Assembly: GCA_947476855.1 (NCBI GenBank)
Contig: CANJSR010000358.1
Coordinates: forward strand, 1 to 5,276
Length of the DNA: 5,276 nt
Direction: 5' to 3'
DNA from: Acetobacteraceae bacterium
GTDB taxonomy: Bacteria > Pseudomonadota > Alphaproteobacteria > Acetobacterales > Acetobacteraceae
In this document: in pieces, positions 1-5,276 of the stretch
Position numbering within the stretch: the first letter of the stretch is position 1
Layout: each line of letters begins with the position of its first letter
The notes under the pieces: generated by a model
The model's input: only the letters and a program-made list of their open reading frames with translations
Told to the model about the DNA's origin: nothing
Database searches by the model: none
Made by a program: the position numbers and the translations under genes

Positions 1-1006
1 ACACGTCGCCAGCCTGCGTCTCGATGACGGGCAGGGCGGTCAGAGAACCCGCGCCTTCCTCGTCGTCCATCTTCGCGGCGCGTTCCAGCAGGCGGCTGTG
101 CAGGTAGAACACGTCGCCCGGATAGGCCTCGCGGCCCGGCGGGCGGCGCAGCAGCAGCGACATCTGGCGATAGGCGACGGCCTGCTTGGACAGATCGTCA
201 TAGAAGATCACCGCGTGGCGGCCGTTGTCGCGGAAGAACTCACCCATCGTGCAGCCCGTGTAGGGGGCGAGGAACTGCATCGGGGCCGGGTCGGACGCGG
301 TGGCGGCGACGACGATGGAGTATTCCATCGCGCCGTTCTCTTCCAGCGTGCGGACCAGCTGCGCGACGGTCGAGCGCTTCTGCCCCACCGCGACGTAGAT
401 GCAGTAGAGCTTCTTCTTCTCGTCGGTGCCCGCGTTGACGCCCTTCTGGTTGATGATGGTGTCCAGAATGACGGCGGTCTTGCCGGTCTGACGGTCACCG
501 ATGATCAGCTCACGCTGGCCGCGGCCAACGGGGATCAGGGCGTCGATCGCCTTCAGGCCGGTCTGCATGGGCTCATGCACGGACTTGCGGGGGATGATGC
601 CCGGGGCCTTCACCTCGACGCGGCTGCGGACCACGTCGGTCAGCGGGCCCTTGCCGTCGATGGGATTGCCGAGACCGTCAACCACGCGGCCGAGAAGGCC
701 GTTGCCGACGGGGACGTCCACGATGGACCCGGTGCGCTGCACCGTGTCGCCTTCGCGGATCGCCTGGTCGGCGCCGAAGATCACGACGCCGACATTGTCG
801 GTTTCGAGGTTCAGCGCCATGCCGCGCAGGCCGGCGCCGGGGAACTCGACCATTTCACCGGCCATGACGTTCTGCAGGCCGAACACGCGGGCAATGCCGT
901 CACCGACGGACAGCACCTGTCCGGTCTCGGCGACGTTAACCTCGGTGTCGAACGCGGCGATCTGCTTCTTCAAGATCTCCGAGATCTCGGCGGGGCGGAT
1001 CTCCAT
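1..1006 (-). CDS. atpA: F1 ATP synthase subunit alpha, 5' part of gene (C-terminus outside window)
   Basis: This is the alpha subunit of the F1 head of ATP synthase (EC 7.1.2.2), a peripheral membrane complex on the cytoplasmic face. Alpha binds nucleotide at the non-catalytic sites and completes the catalytic sites of beta. The frame reads from ATG at 1006 ([16 protein letters not shown]) to the window edge, giving 335 of the usual ~510 residues. The visible parts are the N-terminal beta-barrel domain (about 25-95) and most of the nucleotide-binding domain. The Walker A motif GDRQTGKT lies at residues 170-177, with the glutamine typical of alpha. The Walker B region YDDLSKQA begins at residue 269, and the [20 protein letters not shown] stretch follows. 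The arginine finger and C-terminal helical domain lie beyond position 1. The start matches the family N-terminus and has a good ribosome binding site inside the end of atpH. No frameshift or missing key residue is seen. Identification is essentially certain. Confidence 0.98.
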   Translation of the reverse strand, partial: MEIRPAEISEILKKQIAAFDTEVNVAETGQVLSVGDGIARVFGLQNVMAGEMVEFPGAGLRGMALNLETDNVGVVIFGADQAIREGDTVQRTGSIVDVPVGNGLLGRVVDGLGNPIDGKGPLTDVVRSRVEVKAPGIIPRKSVHEPMQTGLKAIDALIPVGRGQRELIIGDRQTGKTAVILDTIINQKGVNAGTDEKKKLYCIYVAVGQKRSTVAQLVRTLEENGAMEYSIVVAATASDPAPMQFLAPYTGCTMGEFFRDNGRHAVIFYDDLSKQAVAYRQMSLLLRRPPGREAYPGDVFYLHSRLLERAAKMDDEEGAGSLTALPVIETQAGDV

Positions 1007-1007
1007 A

Positions 1008-1589
1008 TCAGGCGGCTCCCTTCATGGCGTACTGCAAGCGTTGCAGCCGGGATTTGAGACTGGTGTCGTAAAGGCGGGCGCCGATCCGGACGGTCATGCC
1101 GCCCAGCAGATCGGGTTCGACCGCCTCCTGGATATTGACGTTGCCGTACCCGGCCTCGATCAGGCGGGCACGCAGTTGCTGGCGCTGCACGTCGGACAGC
1201 GGCTGGGCCGAGACGACGCGCGCGGTGATGATCCCGCGGCGTTCCGCGACCAGCGTGCCGAAGGCGGTCACGATGGCCGGCAGCGCGCGCAGCCGGCGAT
1301 TAGCCGCGATGACGCCGACGAAGTCACGGATGGGCTTGGAAAAGCCCTGCTGCTCCAGCACCGCCAGCGCGGCCTTCTGCGCCTGATTCACGTCGATCAG
1401 CGGAGATTCGAGCAGCCGGCGCAGGTCGGCGCTTTGCGCGATCATCGCGCCCAGTGCCTCCATTTCCGCGACCACGGCGTCGAGCGCGCCCAGGTCGTCG
1501 GCATGCGCATACAGGGCGGCGGCATAACGGTCGGCCAATCCGCCGCCGGATGCGATTGTCGTTGCCTCTGACGCCACGTGGGTTTCCAT
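1008..1589 (-). CDS. atpH: F1 ATP synthase subunit delta (OSCP family)
   Basis: Delta (OSCP in mitochondria) caps the F1 alpha3beta3 head and ties it to the peripheral b-subunit stalk, so it acts as part of the stator. From the ATG at 1589 the product is 193 residues, close to the usual ~180. The N-terminal helical domain contains [12 protein letters not shown] (about 19-30). The central IAANRRL motif lies at 94-100. The C-terminal family signature [20 protein letters not shown] is at 158-177, followed by the final LKSRLQRL helix. The open frame continues upstream into the mug region in another frame, so the start was chosen by homology: upstream codons give no delta-like sequence. Only a weak purine-poor leader precedes this ATG. 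A GTG four codons later (GTGGCGTCA) has GGAA six bases before it and is the alternative start. The gene stops one base before atpA (TGA-T-ATG), which implies translational coupling in an atpHA... operon. Confidence 0.96.
   Translation of the reverse strand: METHVASEATTIASGGGLADRYAAALYAHADDLGALDAVVAEMEALGAMIAQSADLRRLLESPLIDVNQAQKAALAVLEQQGFSKPIRDFVGVIAANRRLRALPAIVTAFGTLVAERRGIITARVVSAQPLSDVQRQQLRARLIEAGYGNVNIQEAVEPDLLGGMTVRIGARLYDTSLKSRLQRLQYAMKGAA
1016..1022 (-). promoter_or_regulatory. Ribosome binding site of atpA inside the end of atpH
   Basis: On the minus strand AAGGGAG lies nine bases before the atpA ATG at 1006 and within the last codons of atpH. It supports the chosen alpha start, and with the one-base gap between the genes it suggests coupled translation of delta and alpha. 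Confidence 0.75.
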
Positions 1590-1642
1590 GGGTTGGCCCG
1601 CGCGAGACGGGCGTGATGGGACAAGGCTTGACGGGCGGTAAA

Positions 1643-1659
1643 CACGCCAAACCGGCGCG
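1643..1659 (-). terminator. Weak possible hairpin terminator after mug
   Basis: Read on the minus strand, CGCGCC-GGTTT-GGCGTG can form a six-pair stem (one G-U) with a five-base loop, starting seven bases after the mug TAG and followed by TTTACC. The T-run is short, so termination would be partial at best. It lies between mug and atpH and could separate the repair gene from the ATP synthase operon. It may equally be chance in GC-rich DNA. Confidence 0.25.
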
Positions 1660-1665
1660 GCGCGT

Positions 1666-2247
1666 CTAGCATGGGGTACCCCGGGCCGCAACACGGGCGG
1701 GTCGGGATTGTGTCTCCTGGCGCGGATTTGTTCCGTTTTGCGCCGCCTTTTCCCCCCGCAGGACCGCCGCGAGGGCATGCCAGGGGGAAGGGTCCCAGGC
1801 CCTGGAGGCGAGGCCTGACGTGGATGGCAGCACCCAGACCGGCGGAAAACCGGGCCGGCCGGACGCTGGCCCATAGGCGAGCCGCCCGGTCGGCACACCA
1901 TGGAACACCGCAGCCGCCTTCTTGCCGTTGAAGGCGAGGATTTCAGGCAGGACCGCCTCGATTCGGGCGAGCAGGGCGGCCACGTCGAAGGCATCGCCGG
2001 GCAGGACGGAATCCGCGCCCGATACCTCCTTCGCCAGATCGGTCAGGCCGATGCCGTGATCGAGGACCTTGCGGAAGTCCAGCAGCTCCAATCTGGCGGG
2101 CGTCAGGCCGGTTTCGTGCAGCATGCGCCAGAACTTGTTCCCCGGGCCTGCGTAGTAGGCACCGACCGCGGCGGAGACGGCGCCGGCCGCGGTGCCGCAG
2201 AAGACGACGCGCAGGCCGGGGCGCAGGATGTCGGGCAGGACGGGCAT
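1666..2247 (-). CDS. mug: Mug/TDG-type G:T/G:U mismatch-specific DNA glycosylase, variant active-site motif
   Basis: This is a cytoplasmic base-excision repair enzyme of the uracil-DNA glycosylase superfamily, family 2. Known members remove uracil, ethenocytosine or thymine from mispairs. The N-terminus (PDILRPGLRVVFCG, residues 5-18) aligns closely with Escherichia coli Mug as I remember it (EDILAPGLRVVFCG). It is followed by YYAGPGNKFW (31-40), GIGLTDLAK (65-73) and the second motif LPSTSGLASR (140-149). Motif 1 reads GTAAG (18-22) where E. coli has GINPG, so the catalytic asparagine position is alanine. Motif 2 has LPSTSG in place of LPNPSG. The product is 193 residues against ~168 in E. 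coli, with a polar tail of about 28 residues after LRGEKAAQ that looks disordered. The ATG is preceded by GGAAG at a short two-base spacing. The gene is divergent from the TPR gene and runs toward atpH. Family assignment is secure; exact substrate is not. Confidence 0.9.
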   Translation of the reverse strand: MPVLPDILRPGLRVVFCGTAAGAVSAAVGAYYAGPGNKFWRMLHETGLTPARLELLDFRKVLDHGIGLTDLAKEVSGADSVLPGDAFDVAALLARIEAVLPEILAFNGKKAAAVFHGVPTGRLAYGPASGRPGFPPVWVLPSTSGLASRAWDPSPWHALAAVLRGEKAAQNGTNPRQETQSRPARVAARGTPC

Positions 2248-2371
2248 GGCTTCCGGGGCTCGGTTGAGTAAGGGCGCAGCCTACCGCCGGGGCGGGGGCG
2301 ATGGCAGGGTTCCGCTTGGGTGATCGCGCGTTTTCGTGTCAGCATCCGCCCAATCGGAGAGGAAACACGAC
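2248..2371. other. Divergent intergenic region between mug and the TPR gene
   Basis: This 124-bp spacer must hold the promoters for mug (leftward) and the TPR gene (rightward) if they are transcribed separately. It contains a G-rich tract around 2288-2302 and the ribosome binding site of the TPR gene. I see no -35/-10 pair good enough to call on either strand and no clear operator palindrome. Confidence 0.5.
2356..2362 (+). promoter_or_regulatory. Ribosome binding site that sets the TPR gene start
   Basis: GGAGAGG lies nine bases before the ATG at 2372. An in-frame ATG twelve codons upstream, at 2336, has no comparable purine tract and would add MSASAQSERKHD, so the 2372 start is preferred. 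Confidence 0.7.
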
Positions 2372-3694
2372 ATGCACAAGGATGCCCAGGGTCATCCCAT
2401 CTCCAACGCGACGGCGGAGGCGGTGGAGACGATCGACCAGGCGGTGCGCGCCTTCACCCTCGTCCATGGCGACGCGATCAAATTGTATGACACCGCGCGC
2501 GCACTGGCGCCGGCCTGTGCCATGGCGCATCTGGGCAAGGCCTGGATCTTCGCCCTCGCCAATGATCCCGTCATGGCCGGCCTCGGCCGCCCGCTGCTGG
2601 AGACAGCCCGGGGCCTGACGCTCAACGCGCGGGAGCGGGCGCATCTGGCGGCCCTGGGCCATGCGATCGAGGGGCACCGGGAGGCGGCGCGGGGCGTGCT
2701 CGACCGGCATCTGATGGCCTGTCCCCATGACCTGGTCGCGCACCAGGCGGCGGCGTTGCTGGACGGGTTCCTCGGCCGCTTCCACTGGGTCCGCGACCGC
2801 TCCGCCCGGGCCCTGCCGGCCTGGTCGAAAGAGCAGCCGAGCTATGGGGTGATGCTGGGGTTCTGGGGGTTTGGGCTGGAGGAGGCGGGGGATTACGCGC
2901 GCTCCGAGGACGTGTCGCGGGAGGCGGCGGAGCGGGAGCCGTTCGGGTTCTGGCCGCACCATACGGTGGCGCACGTCATGGAGATGATGGGGCGGCCGGA
3001 GGATGGGTTGGGCTGGATGGCGGCGCGGGAACCGTTCTGGTCCACGCCCGCGCATGCCAACCAGGTCCATATCTGGTGGCACAAGGCGTTGTTCCATGTG
3101 GAGCTTGGGCAGTACGAGGCGGCTCTGGCGCTGTATGACGGGCCGGTGCGGGCGACGCAGCGGCGGTTGGGGATCAGCCTGACCAATGCCTCGGCGCTGC
3201 TGTGGCGGCTCGATACGCTCGGCGTCGATGTCGGCGCGCGGTGGGATGAACTGGCGGCGCTGTGGGAGGACCATGCGGATGGCCGCCTGTGCGTGTTCAC
3301 CGACGTGCATGCCGTGATGGCGGCCCTGCGCGGCGGGCGGGAGGCGGCGGTGGACGGGCTGCTGGCGGTGATGCGGACGACCGCGGCCGATGGCACCGAG
3401 TCGGCGCCGGTCTATCGCGATATCGGGCTGCCGGCGGTGGCCGGGCTGCAGGCCTTCCATCGCGGGGACTACGCCGCGGCGGTGGAGCACCTGCTGCCGG
3501 CCCGGTTCAACCTGTGGAAGCTGGGCGGGAGCCACGCGCAGCGGGACGTGCTGGACTGGACCCTGACCGAGGCCGCCGTGCGGGCCGGCCAACGCGATGT
3601 CGCCCTGTCGCTGGCACATGAACGGTTGGGCACCAGGCCCCGCAGCGCCCCGAACCGGCGGTTCCTGGCGGGGGCGGAGGCGATCGCGGTTTGA
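2372..3694 (+). CDS. TTC38-like tetratricopeptide repeat protein
   Basis: The product is 440 residues of mostly helical, TPR-like repeats with no signal peptide or membrane segment, so it is probably cytoplasmic. It resembles the eukaryotic TTC38 family along most of its length. Landmarks, compared from memory with human TTC38: HPHDLVAHQ-like repeat CPHDLVAHQAAALLDGFLG (117-135); FWPHHTVAHVMEMMGRPEDGL (193-213; human VHTVAHIHEM...DGL); HIWWHKALFHVELGQYEAAL (233-252; human [20 protein letters not shown]); TDVHAVMAAL (310-319); RDIGLP (349-354); LLPARFNLWKLGGSHAQRDV (374-393; human [20 protein letters not shown]). The shared residues include H197, H201, H237 and H313, more than a plain scaffold would need. 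The biochemical role of the family is not known to me, so no function is assigned. The start at 2372 is set by its GGAGAGG site; 2336 is the alternative. It is divergent from mug, and the antitoxin gene begins 35 bp after its stop. The middle (about 2830-3050) uses many GGG and CGG codons compared with the atp genes. Confidence 0.88.
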   Translation: MHKDAQGHPISNATAEAVETIDQAVRAFTLVHGDAIKLYDTARALAPACAMAHLGKAWIFALANDPVMAGLGRPLLETARGLTLNARERAHLAALGHAIEGHREAARGVLDRHLMACPHDLVAHQAAALLDGFLGRFHWVRDRSARALPAWSKEQPSYGVMLGFWGFGLEEAGDYARSEDVSREAAEREPFGFWPHHTVAHVMEMMGRPEDGLGWMAAREPFWSTPAHANQVHIWWHKALFHVELGQYEAALALYDGPVRATQRRLGISLTNASALLWRLDTLGVDVGARWDELAALWEDHADGRLCVFTDVHAVMAALRGGREAAVDGLLAVMRTTAADGTESAPVYRDIGLPAVAGLQAFHRGDYAAAVEHLLPARFNLWKLGGSHAQRDVLDWTLTEAAVRAGQRDVALSLAHERLGTRPRSAPNRRFLAGAEAIAV

Positions 3695-3721
3695 TTGCAC
3701 TGGTCGGCCGACTGGTCTAAT
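3691..3721 (+). promoter_or_regulatory. Candidate promoter of the toxin-antitoxin cassette
   Basis: TTGATT at 3691-3696 (four of six matches to TTGACA) and TCTAAT at 3716-3721 (five of six matches to TATAAT) are separated by 19 bp, slightly long. The -35 box overlaps the stop codon of the TPR gene. Transcription from here would start at about 3727-3730, on or next to the antitoxin ATG at 3730. Read-through from the TPR gene is the alternative source of message. Confidence 0.45.
3699..3717. promoter_or_regulatory. Candidate operator: 10-bp palindrome within a direct repeat
   Basis: GTCGGCCGAC (3703-3712) is a perfect palindrome lying between the candidate -35 and -10 boxes. ACTGGTC occurs twice, at 3699-3705 and 3711-3717, twelve bases apart, and the second copy runs into the -10 box. 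Antitoxins of the Phd/YefM family usually repress their own operon by binding palindromes at the promoter, so this is the likely operator. That is inference from position and symmetry. Confidence 0.45.
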
Positions 3722-3729
3722 TTCAGAGG

Positions 3730-3999
3730 ATGAACGCGATCACCCCCGCATCCGTCGGCGCTTACGAAGCCAAGACCCATCTGGCGGAACTGCTCGACCG
3801 CGTCCAACGCGGTGAGCAGATCGTCATCACCCGCCACGGCAAGCCGATCGCGCGGCTGGTGCCGGAGGGGCAGCCCGACCTCACGGCCGCGCATGCGGCG
3901 TTGGACCGGCTGTTCGCGCGTGCCGATGAGATGGCGGCGCGTGGCGCGCGGTTCACGCACGAGGAACTGATGGCCATGCGCGACGAGGGCCGACGCTGA
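3730..3999 (+). CDS. Antitoxin of Phd/YefM family
   Basis: This 89-residue protein is predicted to neutralise the PIN-domain toxin encoded next to it and to repress the shared promoter. The N-terminal DNA-binding and dimerisation domain is typical of Phd/YefM: VGAYEAKTHLAELLDRVQRG (9-28), then EQIVITRHGKPIARLVP (29-45). The C-terminal part (about 50-89) is helical and charged (HAALDRLFARADEMAARG...), as expected for the toxin-wrapping tail. The start is chosen because family members begin a few residues before the VGAYEAKT-type motif. AGAGG (3725-3729) abuts the ATG with no spacing, too close for a normal ribosome binding site, so the message may be leaderless. Its stop lies 17 bases before the toxin start codon. 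The antitoxin-then-toxin order is standard for type II systems. Confidence 0.92.
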   Translation: MNAITPASVGAYEAKTHLAELLDRVQRGEQIVITRHGKPIARLVPEGQPDLTAAHAALDRLFARADEMAARGARFTHEELMAMRDEGRR

Positions 4000-4016
4000 A
4001 CACGCCGGTCCGACCG

Positions 4017-4418
4017 GTGTTCGTGCTCGATGCCTCGGTGGCGATCGCCGCGATGCTGGTCGAGGAACGGACGCCCGAGGCGCGGACGATTTTACGGACC
4101 GCGCTGGACGGGGTGATCGTGCCGTCGCTCTGGCATCTCGAGGTTGGCAATATCCTGCTGCGCGCGGAACGCCGGGGCACGATCCGGGCGGATGAGCGCA
4201 TCGCCCACATGGCCGATCTGGCGGCCTTGCCCATGACCGTGGATCACGAGGGACCGGCCCAGGCCTGGGGGGCGACGATCACACTCGCGCTGCGGCACAG
4301 GCTGACGCTGTACGACGCTACGTACCTGGAACTCGCGCTGCGCCATCGTCTGCGGCTGGCGACCTTCGACGCGGCGCTGGCACGGGCCGCGGCGGACGAA
4401 GGCGTGTCCCGCGTCTAG
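4017..4418 (+). CDS. vapC: PIN-domain toxin, VapC-like ribonuclease
   Basis: This is a predicted Mg2+-dependent endoribonuclease toxin of a type II toxin-antitoxin pair. Known VapC proteins cut tRNA or rRNA and stop growth when free of antitoxin. The product is 133 residues, a normal PIN length. All four acidic active-site positions are present: D5 in FVLDAS, E42 in SLWHLEVGNIL, D100 in LTLYDATYLELAL and D118 in LATFDAAL. The toxin therefore looks intact. The start is GTG at 4017; no ATG lies upstream in frame after the antitoxin stop, and FVLDAS is the usual PIN beginning. No purine-rich ribosome binding site precedes the GTG (CGGTCCGACC), so translation probably depends on ribosomes finishing the antitoxin, which would keep toxin output low. 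The TAG stop falls inside the left arm of a hairpin. The gene symbol is by domain type; the target RNA cannot be told from sequence. Confidence 0.92.
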   Translation: MFVLDASVAIAAMLVEERTPEARTILRTALDGVIVPSLWHLEVGNILLRAERRGTIRADERIAHMADLAALPMTVDHEGPAQAWGATITLALRHRLTLYDATYLELALRHRLRLATFDAALARAAADEGVSRV

Positions 4419-4458
4419 AGCGCCTTCAGGCTGACCGTAAACGGTCAGCGCGCTCTAG
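4415..4458. repeat. Two-tier bulged hairpin overlapping the toxin stop codon; possible terminator
   Basis: The outer arms CTAGAGCGC (4415-4423) and GCGCTCTAG (4450-4458) are perfect nine-base complements. The inner arms GCTGACCG (4430-4437) and CGGTCAGC (4442-4449) pair over eight bases around a TAAA loop. The six bases CTTCAG on the left side form a bulge. The toxin TAG (4416-4418) lies in the left arm. TCTTGTTT follows at 4461-4468, so weak rho-independent termination of the cassette is possible. The symmetry would let it act in both directions. Confidence 0.7.
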
Positions 4459-4472
4459 CCTCTTGTTTGGTC

Positions 4473-4521
4473 GCATGATTCACGCGCTGTTACGATTCCG
4501 CTCAGCGCGATCATGCTCTAG
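4473..4521. repeat. Second bulged hairpin, ending at the gshB stop codon
   Basis: GCATGAT (4473-4479) plus CGCGCTG (4483-4489) pair with CAGCGCG (4503-4509) plus ATCATGC (4510-4516). This gives 14 pairs with a TCA bulge on the left and a 13-base loop (4490-4502). GCTCTAG (4515-4521) at its right end repeats the heptamer of the first hairpin and contains the complement of the gshB TAG stop (4518-4520). On the minus strand the hairpin directly follows gshB, without a following T-run, so a terminator role is uncertain. Together with the first hairpin it fills the 99 bp between the convergent genes. Confidence 0.65.
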
Positions 4522-5276
4522 CCGACCTTCGCCTCGATCGCGTCCCAGATCGCCTTTTCCAGGTGCACGCCGTCGAACCGGGCGATCTCCTGCAGGCCGG
4601 TCGGGGAGGTCACGTTGATCTCGGTCAGATAGTCCCCGATCACGTCGATGCCGACGAAGATCAGGCCCTGGTCGCGCAGGGTCGGGCCGATGGCCTCGCA
4701 GATTTCGCGATCGCGCGAGGTCAGGGCAATCTGCTCGGGCCGGCCGCCGACATGCATGTTCGACCGCGCCTCTCCAGCCGCGGGGACACGGTTGATCGCC
4801 CCCATCGCCACGCCGTCCACCAGGATGATCCGCTTGTCGCCCTGGCGCACCGCGGCTTCATAGCGCTGGAACATCAGGGGCTCGCGGGAGCGGGCGAAGT
4901 GCATCTCCAGCAAGGACGCCAGGTTTTCGTCGTCCGGCTTGATGCGGAAGACGCCCGCGCCGCCATTGCCGAACAGCGGCTTGACGATGATGTCCTTGTA
5001 CTCGGCACGGAAGGCGCGCACCGCCTCGGTATCCCAGGTGATCATCGTGGGCGGCATCAGTTCCGGGAAATGCGTGACCAGCAGCTTTTCCGGCGCGTTG
5101 CGGACCGAGGCCGGGTCGTTCACGACCAGGGTCTTGGGGTGGATATGCTCCAGCAGGTGGGTCGCGGTGATGTAGGCCATGTCGACAGGCGGGTCCTGGC
5201 GCATCAGCACGACGTCCATCTGGCCCAGTTCGACCTCGGAGGCGGCGCCGAAGCTGAACTGCGCGCCCTTCTGGCG
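4518..5276 (-). CDS. gshB: Glutathione synthetase, C-terminal part (N-terminus outside window)
   Basis: This is the ATP-grasp ligase that joins gamma-glutamylcysteine and glycine to make glutathione (EC 6.3.2.3), in the cytoplasm. The frame is open to the right edge, giving 252 residues; an internal ATG at 5219 ([11 protein letters not shown]) is not the start, because Escherichia coli GshB (~316 residues) has some 65-70 more residues before the equivalent position. Numbering from that methionine, the visible family motifs are [13 protein letters not shown] (5-17), [16 protein letters not shown] (31-46), the ATP-binding glycine loop [12 protein letters not shown] (80-91), [10 protein letters not shown] (127-136), GGRPE (158-162) and [22 protein letters not shown] (185-206). 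In the last motif D192, E200 and N202 are the expected metal and nucleotide ligands. No defect is seen. The gene converges on the toxin gene, and its TAG stop lies in the repeat heptamer GCTCTAG. Confidence 0.97.
   Translation of the reverse strand, partial: RQKGAQFSFGAASEVELGQMDVVLMRQDPPVDMAYITATHLLEHIHPKTLVVNDPASVRNAPEKLLVTHFPELMPPTMITWDTEAVRAFRAEYKDIIVKPLFGNGGAGVFRIKPDDENLASLLEMHFARSREPLMFQRYEAAVRQGDKRIILVDGVAMGAINRVPAAGEARSNMHVGGRPEQIALTSRDREICEAIGPTLRDQGLIFVGIDVIGDYLTEINVTSPTGLQEIARFDGVHLEKAIWDAIEAKVG

Noticed and set aside
98..1057. A 319-codon plus-strand open frame across atpA
   Set aside because: It is the complement of a certain atpA coding region; the product has a biased composition (His, Asp, Ala, Gly, Val) and no family features.
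501..1571. A 356-codon plus-strand open frame across atpA and atpH
   Set aside because: Shadow of two genuine minus-strand genes; the predicted product is low-complexity and resembles nothing.
1590..1611. GCCCG...CGGGC hairpin just before the atpH start as a leader regulatory element
   Set aside because: Only five pairs around a seven-base loop; such stems arise often by chance at this GC content.
1590..1994. Possible long N-terminal extension of AtpH up to an ATG at 1994
   Set aside because: The extension overlaps mug in another frame and would add 135 residues rich in Pro, Arg and Ser that no delta subunit has. The family-like sequence begins at the 1589 start.
2336..2371. Upstream ATG at 2336 as start of the TPR protein
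   Set aside because: It lacks a good ribosome binding site, while GGAGAGG precedes the ATG at 2372 with nine-base spacing. It remains possible but less likely.
2339..3700. A 453-codon open frame antisense to nearly the whole TPR gene
   Set aside because: Its product is rich in Arg, Pro, His and Gln with no recognisable domain, and it mirrors codon bias of the real gene. Long antisense frames are common in GC-rich DNA.
5217..5219. ATG at 5219 as the true start of gshB
   Set aside because: The frame stays open and family-like to the window edge (EVELGQ before [11 protein letters not shown]), and GshB proteins have about 65-70 more residues upstream.

Overview
The window is GC-rich with dense, strongly G/C-ending codons. 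The protein sequences (AtpH/AtpA of alphaproteobacterial type, a GshB, and a GTAAG-type mismatch glycosylase) point to an alphaproteobacterium. An acetic acid bacterium or relative (Acetobacteraceae) is my best guess, by impression only; no 16S or other decisive marker is present.

Layout, left to right. (1) Positions 1-1589, minus strand: the first two genes of an F1 ATP synthase operon, atpH (delta) then atpA (alpha). The two genes are one base apart, and atpA runs off the left edge. (2) Positions 1666-2247, minus strand: a Mug-type G:T/G:U mismatch-specific DNA glycosylase, 76 bp upstream of atpH and in the same direction. (3) Positions 2372-3694, plus strand, divergent from mug across a 124-bp spacer: a 440-residue TPR-like protein that strongly resembles the eukaryotic TTC38 family. 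(4) Positions 3730-4418, plus strand: a two-gene toxin-antitoxin cassette, a Phd/YefM-type antitoxin followed by a VapC-like PIN-domain toxin with all four acidic residues intact. (5) Positions 4518-5276, minus strand: the C-terminal four fifths of glutathione synthetase (gshB), converging on the toxin gene and cut by the right edge.

Most of the window is housekeeping (energy, DNA repair, glutathione). The cassette at 3691-4521 is the accessory part. It has a candidate self-regulated promoter with a 10-bp palindrome between its -35 and -10 boxes, placed so that the antitoxin message would be nearly leaderless. It ends in a 107-bp intergenic block made of two bulged hairpins. The repeated heptamer CTAGAGC/GCTCTAG in this block supplies the TAG stop codons of both convergent genes, which suggests a palindromic intergenic repeat element lodged between them.

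I found no RNA genes, CRISPR arrays, transposase genes or replication origin. I see no wholly new multi-gene system. The points most worth a second look are the paired-hairpin element, the toxin-antitoxin promoter architecture, the altered active-site motif of the Mug protein, and the bacterial TTC38-like protein with its conserved histidines.
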